A stretch of DNA of 18,230 bases from Planctomycetia bacterium (GCA_009926295.1 RFPF01000031.1:1-18230); one strand, 5' to 3'; shown: positions 7,838 through 15,339, counted from the first letter of the stretch. Notes: generated by a model not told the origin, from the letters alone. Numbers and translations are program-made.

Positions 7838-8440
7838 ATGGCCACGAACCTCGCACAGTTGCGGACGTTTCTCGACGAGTACGACCTGAAGTACCAGGCC
7901 AACGAGGAAAACCAGGTGATCCTGATCGGCTTCGGCCTCGATCCGGAACGCACGACCTTCCGGGACGAGGATGGCGATGCCTTCCTGCGACTGGTGATCC
8001 GCATCCACGAGGAAGGCGAGTTCATCTCGGTCTTCGCACCTGCCGCATGGAACATCGAGGACAATCTCTACAAGGCGGCCGTGTTCGAGGCGATCGCGTC
8101 GATCCAGATGAAGTACAAGATGCTGCGCTTCGACTACGATCCCGCCGACGGCGAGATCCGACCCAACATCGAGCTGCCACTCGAGGACTCCGACCTCACG
8201 TCACGGCAGTTCCATCGGCTCATCCACGGCGTGATGCATGGAGTGTGCCGCTTCGACAGGGTGATCCGCCGCGCCATGGAGACAGGCGACGTGTCGTTCG
8301 ACGACCTCGAGGACGAACCCCAGCCCGCGGAGCCGGCGGACGAAACCGCCCGCCTCGAGGAGCTGGCCGACCGAGCCGGCGGGATCGACGCCCTGGAAAA
8401 ACTCCTCGGAGGCGGCGAGCCCGGCGCCGACGCCGCCTAG
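7838..8440 (+). CDS. YbjN-like domain protein, copy 2, with C-terminal tail
   Basis: The 200-residue protein is a paralog of the gene at 6825. NLAQLRTFLDEYDLKYQ forms the first helix. KMLRFDYDPADGEIRPNI and DLTSRQFHRLIHGVMHG match copy 1 almost position by position, and DRVIRRAM matches its HPVIHRAM. It differs by an acidic linker after about residue 150 and a tail ARLEELADRAGGIDALEKLL, shared with the middle gene. The frame is open upstream to 7571, but that lies inside the middle gene. The ATG at 7838 gives the natural family N-terminus, and an AAAGGA ribosome-site-like sequence lies about 15 nt before it, which is a little far. The gene ends 10 nt before the convergent small gene at 8451. 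The function is unknown; a small chaperone or adaptor acting with its two neighbours is an inference. Confidence 0.74.
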   Translation: MATNLAQLRTFLDEYDLKYQANEENQVILIGFGLDPERTTFRDEDGDAFLRLVIRIHEEGEFISVFAPAAWNIEDNLYKAAVFEAIASIQMKYKMLRFDYDPADGEIRPNIELPLEDSDLTSRQFHRLIHGVMHGVCRFDRVIRRAMETGDVSFDDLEDEPQPAEPADETARLEELADRAGGIDALEKLLGGGEPGADAA

Positions 8441-8450
8441 GCGCGGGCCG

Positions 8451-8681
8451 CTACCACAGCCCCTCGTGCCTGAGCCTGGCCTCGACGGTGTCGGCCAGGT
8501 CGCGGGCCTGGGCCTCGAGTTCCTCCAGCTCCTCCTCGTCCTCGTTGTCCTCCGCGCGGCGGGCGAGGAACAGGAGATAGTTGGCCTCGTTCCGCCACGC
8601 CTTGAGCCAGTCGGGCCGGGTGGAGACGGGGCGGTAGATGAGCCGCTCGAGCCGGTCGAATTCGTCGCCTGCCGCGGTCAC
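8451..8681 (-). CDS. Small acidic coiled-coil-like hypothetical protein
   Basis: The product is 76 residues long. It has no recognised domain. It begins with a GTG codon, followed by TAAGDEFDRLERLIYRP, then a Trp-containing helix (DWLKAWRNEANYLLFLARR) and a strongly acidic stretch, EDNEDEEELEELEAQ, which would form a helix or coiled coil. No signal peptide or membrane segment is seen. It starts 4 nt after the stop of the secreted Gly/Pro-rich gene and is likely the last gene of that transcript. The close coupling and good codon use support it as real. It is convergent with the YbjN-like copy 2, leaving a 10-nt gap without a terminator hairpin. No function is proposed. Confidence 0.62.
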   Translation of the reverse strand: MTAAGDEFDRLERLIYRPVSTRPDWLKAWRNEANYLLFLARRAEDNEDEEELEELEAQARDLADTVEARLRHEGLW

Positions 8682-8685
8682 GGCA

Positions 8686-9627
8686 TCACGGGCCCGTGGG
8701 CTTCGGCTCGGGCTTCTCCATCTGCACGAGCTCCCACTCCTGCATGGCCGTGCCGGTCTTCATCGTCACGCCGCTCGGGGTCTTCACGAGCGCGTCGAGC
8801 GTGGTCTCGAACGTCGCGCCTCCCGACGCACCGACCGTCCACGTCGCCTTGCGGGTCTCCGCGTCGATCTTTCCGGAAATCGGCTGCGTGGCGTTGGAGA
8901 TCGCGTCGTAGTAGTTGCCCTTGAGCTCACCCTTTCGGCTTACGGCGAGTTGCTGGTAGACATGCGCCTGCGTTGCACCCTTCGGGGCGGTGGCGTAGAC
9001 GCCGAGCGGCAGCCATTCGAGATCCTCCGGCGGCGCGGCCGACGATGCCGGCGTCGCCGTCGTGGAAGCCGCTGCCGATGTGGCGGCGGCCGTCGTCGCG
9101 CCCTCGGTGGCCACGGAATAGCCGAGCCAGCTCGAGAGCCCGGCGACGCCCGCCACGGCCCACCAATCGGCGTAGGGATGCGCATACCGCCAGGCATTCG
9201 GATGTTCGGCATACCAGGCGGCGGTGAACGGCTGCGTGCGGCCGGCGAGCGACGCCTGGAGGGAATTCACGCGGCTCTGCGCCGCGGCGGGATCGACCAC
9301 CGCTCGTGCGGCCGCCGGCCTGGCGTTCAGGAAGGTTTCGACATCGCGGGGCGACGCAGGCCTTCCGACGCCGGCCGGTCCAGGACCGATCGCGCCGGGC
9401 CCCGCAGCGCCCGGACCGACGGCACCGGGCCCGCCGGGGCCGCCCGGGCCCGCACGCATGCCGCCGCCCACACCGGGCCGATCAGCGTTGCCGGGGCCAC
9501 CGGGGCCGCCGGGGCCTCGCCCTCCGCCCGGTCGGGCGAAGGCCTCGAACTCACACGAAACGATCGAGGCGATGACGAATGCCACGCGAACGACACGACG
9601 CAGCGAGTCGGAATGGAATCGGCTCAT
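8686..9627 (-). CDS. Secreted Gly/Pro-rich (collagen-like) protein
   Basis: This 313-residue protein has a typical export signal: basic N-region with RR at 10-11, hydrophobic core about 12-24, and an AFA cleavage site at 29-31. Residues 33-92 are a low-complexity stretch of GPG, GPGG and AGPG units resembling collagen Gly-X-Y but less regular. An aromatic segment follows (WYAEHPNAWRYAHPYADWW, about 138-156), with a hydrophobic stretch after it. An Ala/Thr/Ser linker occupies about 172-200, and a final domain of about 110 residues starts EDLEWLPLGVYATAPKGATQ. I recall similar aromatic segments in planctomycete proteins labelled protocadherin-like; that is memory, not a search. It is 21 nt downstream of the Old Yellow Enzyme gene. 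A structural or surface role is plausible but unproven. Confidence 0.78.
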   Translation of the reverse strand: MSRFHSDSLRRVVRVAFVIASIVSCEFEAFARPGGGRGPGGPGGPGNADRPGVGGGMRAGPGGPGGPGAVGPGAAGPGAIGPGPAGVGRPASPRDVETFLNARPAAARAVVDPAAAQSRVNSLQASLAGRTQPFTAAWYAEHPNAWRYAHPYADWWAVAGVAGLSSWLGYSVATEGATTAAATSAAASTTATPASSAAPPEDLEWLPLGVYATAPKGATQAHVYQQLAVSRKGELKGNYYDAISNATQPISGKIDAETRKATWTVGASGGATFETTLDALVKTPSGVTMKTGTAMQEWELVQMEKPEPKPTGP

Positions 9628-9648
9628 GGCTGAAACGCTCCAGGGAGG

Positions 9649-10758
9649 CTAGGACCGTGTGGTGAGGTTCACCGCATACCGGGGAAAATCGGTATAGCCG
9701 CGGGCGCCCGTCGGGGAATACCACGCGGCCATGTCGGCCGGCTCGGCGAGCGGCCAGCCGTGTTGCAGCCGTTCGACGAGGTCGGGATTCGAGATGTACG
9801 GGCGGCCGAACGCGACGAGGTCGGCGGCACCCTCAGCCACCGCCTTCTCGGCCGACTCGAACGTGTAGCCACAGTTGCCCATGAGCGGGCCGCGGAACAC
9901 GCGACGGAACTCGGCGAGCGTCATCGGCTCACCCTGCTTGTGGAAGCCGAACGCGAGCCCGTCCACGACGTGCAGGTATGCCAGGCCGAGGCGATCGAGC
10001 CTCGTCGCCACATGCTGAAACTGCTCGCGGAAGTTGGGCGAGCCCATGTCGTTGAACACGCCGTTCGGCGAGATCCGTACGCCCACGCGACGGGCCGGCC
10101 ACTCGGCCGACACGGCTTCCACCACTTCCTCGAGAAACCGCGTCCGCTTCTCGATGCTGCCGCCGTAGTCGTCGGTGCGGTGGTTCGTCTTCGACTGCAG
10201 AAACTGGTCGATGAGATAGCCGTTCGCCGCATGGATCTCGACGCCGTCGAACCCGGCCGCCCGGGCCCGGGCGGCGGCCCGCCGGTAATCGGCGACGACG
10301 GTGGCGATCTCCCAGGTCTCGAGGGCCCGCGGCACCTCGTAGGGCTTCTTCCCGAGCGGCGTGTGGATGCCGTCGCCCTCGATCTTCACCGCCGAGGCCG
10401 ACACCGGCTTGCTGCCGCCGTGGAAGTCGCTGTGGGAGGCGCGGCCCATGTGCCAGAGCTGGAGAAAGATCCGGCCGCCGGCCGCGTGCACCGCCGAGGT
10501 CACGCCCTTCCAGCCAGCCTCCATCGCGTCGGTGTAGACGCCCGGCGACTCGAGCCATCCGTTGGCCTGCTCCGAGATCGTGGTGGCCTCGGCGATGATC
10601 AGTCCTGCGGAGGCCCGCTGCACGTAGTACTCCGCCATCACGGCGTTCGGGATCCGCGCGGTGCCCGCGCGGCCCCGGGTGAGCGGGGCCATCACGACGC
10701 GGTTGGGGAGTGCGAGTTCGCCGATCGTGAAGGGCTCGAGCAGCTTCGATCCGGCCAT
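9649..10758 (-). CDS. Old Yellow Enzyme family NAD(P)H:flavin oxidoreductase (NemA-like alkene reductase)
   Basis: The 369-residue product has the length and motifs of the FMN-dependent ene-reductases. It opens with the substrate/FMN strand LLEPFTIGELALPNRVVMAP. The catalytic pair of the HxxN(x)Y type is present in EIHAANGYLIDQF: H176, N179 and the proton-donor Tyr181. RTDDYGGSIEKRTRF follows, then phosphate-binding GNCGYTFESAE and GRPYISNPDL. Such enzymes reduce alpha,beta-unsaturated carbonyls, nitro compounds or N-ethylmaleimide in the cytoplasm with NADPH. A GAGGCAGG ribosome-site-like stretch lies a few bases before the ATG. An extended -10 promoter sits 30-38 nt upstream. It leads the transcript containing the secreted Gly/Pro-rich gene. 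The substrate cannot be told from sequence; the family assignment is firm. Confidence 0.93.
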   Translation of the reverse strand: MAGSKLLEPFTIGELALPNRVVMAPLTRGRAGTARIPNAVMAEYYVQRASAGLIIAEATTISEQANGWLESPGVYTDAMEAGWKGVTSAVHAAGGRIFLQLWHMGRASHSDFHGGSKPVSASAVKIEGDGIHTPLGKKPYEVPRALETWEIATVVADYRRAAARARAAGFDGVEIHAANGYLIDQFLQSKTNHRTDDYGGSIEKRTRFLEEVVEAVSAEWPARRVGVRISPNGVFNDMGSPNFREQFQHVATRLDRLGLAYLHVVDGLAFGFHKQGEPMTLAEFRRVFRGPLMGNCGYTFESAEKAVAEGAADLVAFGRPYISNPDLVERLQHGWPLAEPADMAAWYSPTGARGYTDFPRYAVNLTTRS

Positions 10759-10787
10759 GATGCCTGCCTCGTGAACGGGGGTCGGTC

Positions 10788-10796
10788 GTTATACCA
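10788..10796 (-). promoter_or_regulatory. Extended -10 promoter for the Old Yellow Enzyme gene
   Basis: On the minus strand TGGTATAAC gives TG-N-TATAAC, a good extended -10 element, 30 nt before the ATG at 10758. No -35 match is present because the expected place is occupied by the upstream gene's terminator hairpin. Extended -10 promoters can work without one. Confidence 0.5.
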
Positions 10797-10800
10797 AGAA

Positions 10801-10830
10801 GGCGGCGGGAGACTCGCGTCCCCCGCCGCC
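10801..10830 (-). terminator. Hairpin terminator after the Cys-rich peptide gene
   Basis: A perfect 9-bp inverted repeat, GGCGGCGGG with CCCGCCGCC (10801-10809 and 10822-10830), is extended inside by a GAC/GTC pair after one mismatch, leaving a 4-nt loop. On the minus strand it lies 30 nt beyond the stop of the 10860 gene. The tail after it is only weakly T-rich (TTCTTGG), so termination may be partial. Confidence 0.62.
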
Positions 10831-10859
10831 ACTCGCACGTCACTTCTCACCGTCGGCGA

Positions 10860-11102
10860 CTACTTTCCGCAGCAGCCGGAGCCGCCGCAGCCCGAGCCGC
10901 AGCACTCCTCCGCACCGGCCTTCACGCCGGCCGCGGGGCACTCGTCGACGCAGCACTCGCAGGTGCAGCTCGTGCACTTGCAGACGCCCGTCTCGCAGCA
11001 GCCGCAGCACTCACACTTCGGACAGCCGGCCGTCGGGCCGGCGGTGATGGCGGAGACCGAGGCCGCGAGGCCCAGTGCCGCCCAGAGCAGGAAACCGTTC
11101 AT
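10860..11102 (-). CDS. Exported 80-residue peptide with 18 cysteines, metallothionein-like
   Basis: The product has a short signal-type N-terminus (MNGFLLWAALGLAASVSAIT) and then a Cys-rich body. I count 18 cysteines, at 27, 30, 32, 33, 35, 36, 41, 43, 46, 48, 50, 51, 55, 67, 68, 72, 77 and 78. They occur as CxC and CC pairs typical of metal-cluster peptides. About one residue in three of the mature peptide is Cys. Unlike ordinary metallothioneins it is likely exported, so it would act outside the cytoplasm or be held disulfide-bonded. AAGGGG about 8-10 nt before the ATG is a fair ribosome site. A longer in-frame extension to 11591 is Arg-rich and antisense to other sequence, so it is rejected. 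A strong terminator follows. The metal-binding role is an inference from composition. Confidence 0.74.
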   Translation of the reverse strand: MNGFLLWAALGLAASVSAITAGPTAGCPKCECCGCCETGVCKCTSCTCECCVDECPAAGVKAGAEECCGSGCGGSGCCGK

Positions 11103-11191
11103 GGGAAAACCCCTTGCGTTTGTGAAACCTGAATCGATCGATCCGCGCCACGACGCGTGAGCGCGGAGAAGCCTGAGATGCGGCTTCCGAT

Positions 11192-11584
11192 TCAGTTCCG
11201 CCACACGCCAAACAGGATCCGCGGCGGGCGGATCGGCATGGCGAGCGCGGCCGCCAGATACTCCCGGCTCGCGCCGAGCACCTGCGGCACATGCGGCGCG
11301 GCGGACGCGAGTGTGGGCGTCCACAGACCATGGTCGAGGGAGGGGTGTGCCTGTCGCGGCTGCGAGGAGGGCTGGCCTTCTCTCGGCTCGAGTTGGCATC
11401 GGCAGGGCGTCTCGGTCGTACCCTGGCGACCGTCGTCCTCGTGCGCACAGCACCCGCTCGGCGTACCCGACGGCACCACGCAGCAGGGCTGGTCGCAGGC
11501 CCGGCTGAGCGAAACGGGCGCGGCCTGGGCTACGAGCGTCCCACACGCCACGACCAGCCACGCCCTGTTCGGGCCAAGTCCCAT
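11192..11584 (-). CDS. Exported Cys-containing protein of unknown function
   Basis: The 130-residue product starts with a signal peptide (hydrophobic LVVACGTLVAQAA at about 10-22, likely cleaved near there). Its mature part has paired cysteines: C30, C34, C35, C45, C46, C61 and C63, with a histidine after the second pair (CCAHEDDG). The C-terminal half is Pro-, Ala- and His-containing and ends in FGVWRN. I do not recognise a named family. An AGGAG ribosome site sits about 10 nt before the ATG. It is encoded 89 nt upstream of the Cys-rich peptide gene on the same strand, so a joint role in metal binding or redox chemistry outside the cell is plausible but not shown. Several open frames on the other strand cover this region; their composition is Arg-rich and they lack a ribosome site. 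Confidence 0.6.
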   Translation of the reverse strand: MGLGPNRAWLVVACGTLVAQAAPVSLSRACDQPCCVVPSGTPSGCCAHEDDGRQGTTETPCRCQLEPREGQPSSQPRQAHPSLDHGLWTPTLASAAPHVPQVLGASREYLAAALAMPIRPPRILFGVWRN

Positions 11585-11712
11585 GACCCAAGTCTCCTGC
11601 TCGAGCCCGATCAGTGTCTTTACGCCTCCCCGGGAGATTTGGTTCGGCAGACCCTGTTTTGCGGCCAGAACCGAGGATTCCGTCGGGTCCGGAGCGTGGC
11701 GGGCCCGGCCGC

Positions 11713-12062
11713 TCAGTCGCTGGTCCAGCGGCTCTCGTAGACGGTATCCCGCCGTGGCATGATCACCGACCAGCCGATGAGCTGGCCGTAGGGGTGGTCG
11801 ATCGTGTATCGCGACGTGAGCGGCTCGGCGGCTTCGGGTGCACCGCGCGGATAGGGCGGTAAGGATGATCCTCCGGGAAAAGCAGCCATACGTTGACGAG
11901 GTCGGCGTCGAACTGCATCACCATCGGCATGCGGCCCGGCGGCAACGACGAAAACCGCACGGCCCCGCCGAGTTCGAGCGTGATCGGCTCGTCGAGCGGG
12001 GCCTGCGGTTGAAGGCGATCGGATGCCGGATCCTGGAGGTCCTCGGGGGCCGCGCCGTCCAC
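11713..12062 (-). pseudogene. Small gene downstream of the patatin gene, probably frameshifted
   Basis: A GTG at 12062, 26 nt after the patatin stop, opens a frame reading VDGAAPEDLQDPASDRL and on to PITLELGGAVRFSSLPPGRM and MQFDADLVNVWLLFPEDHPY. Past about 11840 this frame turns into Ser/Arg/Thr-rich text with poor codon use and ends at 11763. From the same point the -1 frame becomes convincing: GAPEAAEPLTSRYTIDHPYG, then QLIGWSVIMPRRDTVYESRW, with roughly 37 of 43 codons ending in G or C, and a stop at 11713-11715. A one-base loss between about 11840 and 11882 would join the two into one protein of about 115 residues. The second half could instead be a separate 58-residue gene starting at ATG 11889, but its first codons are untypical and it lacks a ribosome site. 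The family is not recognised. Confidence 0.5.
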
Positions 12063-12088
12063 CCGATCAACGTGACGGTCGGCGGCTT

Positions 12089-13786
12089 CTACTCGTGGCG
12101 GTAGTCGACGTCTTCGATGTCCAACGCGTTGCGAAACACCACGCCCCGCCCGCGCCGCGCCGCATCGGTCACCCGGAGCACGACGCGGTCGCGGAAATGC
12201 ACGCGGCCGCCCGAGTCGGGGCCCAGCCGCCCCGACCATGCGTTGCGGAGGTCGTTGATACGACTGTAGGAAAGAATCTCGAGGCCGGCGAAGTCGTCGG
12301 GGGTGGGCGCGGGAGCCTCGGTGACCTCGATTTTCCGCCACGTGGCGAAGGGATCGCTCTCCACGAGGTCGAGCACGATCCGGATGTCGGGATCCCCCTT
12401 CGCGATCGAGTCGATCACGCTGGTGAGCATCTCGGCGCGGCGATGCACCTTGTAGAACCGCACCGGCAGATAGACGAACAGCAGGGCGGCGAGGGCGATG
12501 TAGAGGTACGTCGGCCAGTCTTTCCAGTCGAGGAGCGTCGACCAGACTTTCCGCTGGCTCGACCGCCGCAGGAGGACGGCGATCCGCGCACTTTCATTCG
12601 TGGCTGCGGTGCGTGCGGTGCCGGCGGCGTGTTGCGCTCCCCCGGCCTGTGACCCACGTTGCACGACCGACGACCTGCCCGGAAGCGGCTCCCACGGCGG
12701 CCCTTCCGCCACCGGCTTGAGCGCGTTGTCGCCGAGCCGTCGATTGAGGCTCCTGGCCACCTCGTATCCATGCGCGACCAGCGCGTTCACCTCGAGGTCG
12801 CTGAATCGGTCGAGATCGGTGCGGATGCTCGACACCTCGGCCTGTACCACGGGGTGCAGGACATGCGGATCGTCATGGGGATCGACCACCTGCGTCACAG
12901 GCAGGAACAGAAACCCGTTGCGGTCGCCGAAGTTCTCGCGCTCGAGCTGCCAGACCCTGTCCCAGAGGATGTCGGAAGCCCGGATCGACTGGGCCACGAA
13001 CCCCAGCGGCGCGTTCCCCAATATCTGGAACGGCTTGCCGGCATCGCTCACCACGATCCGGTCGAACGTCCGGCCACAATGTTTCACGAGCCACGAAAAA
13101 CCTCGCGTGCCGAGGTTGTCGTAGACGCCGCCGTCGGTGAACGACTCGGTGGGGAACTGCCCCTCGTGCACGCCGAGGTCGGTGGCCGAGATCTCGACCG
13201 GCGGGAAGAACCCGGGAAACGCCGACGAGGCGCTGACCACTTTCGCGATGCTCGCCGTCTGGCCGGCGACATGCCGGAAGGAGGCCGCCGAGCCGGCGTC
13301 GCGCGTTTGGATATGGAGACCGTCGCGGTTGAACACCGCCATCACCCCGTCGCTCACGTTCGTGGACAGCACATGGAGGGTGGGTTGCTCTGGCAGTTCG
13401 AAGAGCCGCCGGTCGCCATAGAGGAACTGCCGATACGCCCGCTCCAGGAGCGCATTGGGCGTGAACGGCGACGCGTGCCACCCGGTGAGCTTGGCCGCCA
13501 GTCGCAATGGAAACAACAGCGGCAGCCGGCGGACGATGTGGTTGCGCACGTCGTGCTGCACGAAGCGCAGGATCTCGGCGGCAGCCTCGCCGAAAGCCCG
13601 GTCGTCGCCGGTGTAGCGGTCCCAGTTGAGGACCAGATGCGCGCCCAGGATGCTGCCGCCGGAGACGGCGGAGATATCGGTGATGAGCGGCAGGGTGCCG
13701 TTGTCGCGGAGATACCGGATCACGCCCAGGTGGTAGAGCGTGGCCCGAAATCCTCCGCCGGAGAGGGCGAGTCCGAAGGCAGCCAT
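12089..13786 (-). CDS. Patatin-like phospholipase with transmembrane segment and C-terminal domain
   Basis: The first 360 residues are a patatin domain, a Ser-Asp dyad lipid acyl hydrolase. The oxyanion loop SGGGFRA is at 9-15. The nucleophile is Ser42 in DISAVSGGS, where Ala replaces the first Gly of GxSxG, as in many bacterial relatives. The catalytic Asp is D218 in FTDGGVYDN. SAFPGFFPPV at about 188-197 is also typical. After a low-complexity linker (about 370-405), a single hydrophobic span at about 424-445 (WPTYLYIALAALLFVYLPV) predicts membrane anchoring. A final domain of about 120 residues is not recognised. At 565 residues it is much longer than a bare patatin. It lies 40 nt after the repeat protein gene and probably shares its transcript. 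The ribosome site is weak. A role in phospholipid hydrolysis at the membrane is expected from the family; the substrate is unknown. Confidence 0.88.
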   Translation of the reverse strand: MAAFGLALSGGGFRATLYHLGVIRYLRDNGTLPLITDISAVSGGSILGAHLVLNWDRYTGDDRAFGEAAAEILRFVQHDVRNHIVRRLPLLFPLRLAAKLTGWHASPFTPNALLERAYRQFLYGDRRLFELPEQPTLHVLSTNVSDGVMAVFNRDGLHIQTRDAGSAASFRHVAGQTASIAKVVSASSAFPGFFPPVEISATDLGVHEGQFPTESFTDGGVYDNLGTRGFSWLVKHCGRTFDRIVVSDAGKPFQILGNAPLGFVAQSIRASDILWDRVWQLERENFGDRNGFLFLPVTQVVDPHDDPHVLHPVVQAEVSSIRTDLDRFSDLEVNALVAHGYEVARSLNRRLGDNALKPVAEGPPWEPLPGRSSVVQRGSQAGGAQHAAGTARTAATNESARIAVLLRRSSQRKVWSTLLDWKDWPTYLYIALAALLFVYLPVRFYKVHRRAEMLTSVIDSIAKGDPDIRIVLDLVESDPFATWRKIEVTEAPAPTPDDFAGLEILSYSRINDLRNAWSGRLGPDSGGRVHFRDRVVLRVTDAARRGRGVVFRNALDIEDVDYRHE

Positions 13787-13826
13787 GGGCGGATGATATC
13801 AGAGCCGCGACCACTTCAGCGACGTT

Positions 13827-15257
13827 CTATCCTGCGCTCAGGGCCAATTCGCCCGCCTGGGCGATGCGTTCGATGGCCGCGATCGTGGCGGCTTCGCTCG
13901 GCCACGGCGGCGTGGCGGCACCGGACGGAGCCGCAGGATCGAGCCGCAGTCGGCGGGGCAGCTCGATGCCGGGGTTTTGGCGAAGCTTCGCGAGCCCCGC
14001 GGCGGTCACGCGCTCCAGCCCTCGGAGCGACAGCACGCCGCCCTCGTGCGAGGCGAGGATGTTCGCGACGCGATCGGTCACGCTCGCGATGCCGCCGAGC
14101 GAGAGGATCGGATGCCTCACGAGCTCACGGGCGAGGTCTTCCGTGAGCAGCGCGAGGCCGCCGAGCGACAGTTCCCCGGCCCGGTGCGTCGCGAGGATCG
14201 CGGCCACCTGCGGCGTGATCTGCTTCACGCTGTCAATGAACAGCCCAGAGAGGCCGGCGATGCCGCGCGGGCCCCGCTGGCTCGCCAGGATCCCGGCGGT
14301 GCGCTCGCCGATGGTTTTGAGTCCGCCGAGATAGAGCGGCCCGGCGTGCCGGATGAGCGCCGCCACGTGGTGCTCCGGGATGCCGGCCGGCGGTGAGAGC
14401 GAGAGAGCGCCTTCGTGCTCGCCGAGGGCGTCCGCGGCGGCAGCGGTGATCTCGACGTTATTGAGGTAGAGCGGGCCCCGATGCGCGGCGAGGAGCCGGG
14501 CCTCCGCCGGTGGCAACGCCCTGAGATCCCTGAGGCAGAGGTGCCCCGAGCGGCAGCCGAGTGCGTGGGCGGTCGATTTCCTGAGTTGCAAGACACCGTG
14601 GAGGTGCAATTGCCCGCGATGCCGGGCGAGGTGCTTCGCCACTCGGGCGGAGAGCAGCGGGAGCGCCTCGAGAAACAGGTCGCCGCGATGATGCGACAGG
14701 GCGGCCGCAGCCTGGGGCATGAGCCGCTTCAGGCCCGCGAGATGGAGATTGTGCGCGTGTCGGGCGAGGCCGATCGCGGCGGCGACGCCGAGGCTGCCCA
14801 GGCGGTTGAGGGAGAGGTCGCCATCGTGATGCCCCAGCGACCACGCTGCCGCGGCCGAGAGCCTGCGGAGGTTGTTGAGCGACAGCCCGCCGCCTGCGTG
14901 CGTCGCCAGTTCGGCGGCGACGGCATTGGTGATGGTCACCAGCTTGTCGAGATAGAGATGGCCTCGATGCTGCACCAATTGCCTCGCCACGGAGAGCGGG
15001 AGCCGGATCACCTCGTGGAGGTAAAGGTGCGTCGCGAAGTGGCCGATCACGTCTTCGGCCGTGTCGCCGGGCGATCGCCCGAGAGACGCCCAGCCGTAGG
15101 CCGCGGCCACGACCGGGTCGTGGCAATCGCGGGCGAATCCGGGCCCGGTCGCATGAATGGGCCGCCGAAACAGCGCCACGAGCTCCCTTGCTCGCGCGGC
15201 ATCGAGGTGCCTGATTTTTCCGGTGCATTTCCGCAGATCGACGCTGGCCGAAGTCAT
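13827..15257 (-). CDS. Protein of about 15 Leu/His/Gly-rich 23-residue repeats
   Basis: After about 75 N-terminal residues the 476-residue product is a run of 22-24-residue units with the pattern L-x-L-x-x-L-x-x-(L/I)-x(4)-A-x-x-L-(A/x)-x-H-x-G. Clear units include LYLDKLVTITNAVAAELATH, LSLNNLRRLSAAAAWSLGHH and LYLGGLKTIGERTAGILASQ. I count about 15 of them, with one irregular unit near the end. The pattern is a leucine-rich-repeat-like solenoid, and I recall similar repeats in many planctomycete proteins. There is no signal peptide or membrane span, so it is probably cytoplasmic. A strong GGAGG site lies 8 nt before the ATG, and the gene heads a minus-strand run into the patatin gene 40 nt downstream. 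A protein-binding scaffold is the likely role, but no partner is known. Confidence 0.8.
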   Translation of the reverse strand: MTSASVDLRKCTGKIRHLDAARARELVALFRRPIHATGPGFARDCHDPVVAAAYGWASLGRSPGDTAEDVIGHFATHLYLHEVIRLPLSVARQLVQHRGHLYLDKLVTITNAVAAELATHAGGGLSLNNLRRLSAAAAWSLGHHDGDLSLNRLGSLGVAAAIGLARHAHNLHLAGLKRLMPQAAAALSHHRGDLFLEALPLLSARVAKHLARHRGQLHLHGVLQLRKSTAHALGCRSGHLCLRDLRALPPAEARLLAAHRGPLYLNNVEITAAAADALGEHEGALSLSPPAGIPEHHVAALIRHAGPLYLGGLKTIGERTAGILASQRGPRGIAGLSGLFIDSVKQITPQVAAILATHRAGELSLGGLALLTEDLARELVRHPILSLGGIASVTDRVANILASHEGGVLSLRGLERVTAAGLAKLRQNPGIELPRRLRLDPAAPSGAATPPWPSEAATIAAIERIAQAGELALSAG

Positions 15258-15339
15258 CGTGCGCCCTCCAGGATATCCATATTTTACGGGGACGATCGGC
15301 CGCAGGCCCGCGCTCGGCTCGTCGCGCGCGTGTCATAGT

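Noticed and set aside
6696..8008. Minus-strand frames opposite the YbjN-like cluster
   Set aside because: The plus strand has paralogous, motif-bearing proteins and ribosome sites; the opposite frames have neither.
9425..9535. Possible GC-rich structural DNA element
   Set aside because: The repetitive GGGCC/CCGGG text simply encodes the Gly/Pro-rich segment of the secreted protein.
11157..11762. Plus-strand frames opposite the Cys-containing exported protein
   Set aside because: No ribosome site or domain; the minus-strand frame has a signal peptide, paired cysteines and an AGGAG site.
11840..11882. Programmed -1 frameshift site
   Set aside because: No slippery heptamer in the right phase and no obvious downstream hairpin were seen; a mutation or sequence error is simpler.
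13827..15257. DNA-level tandem repeat or CRISPR-like array in the repeat protein gene
   Set aside because: The repetition is at the protein level with diverged DNA; there are no identical direct repeats with unique spacers.
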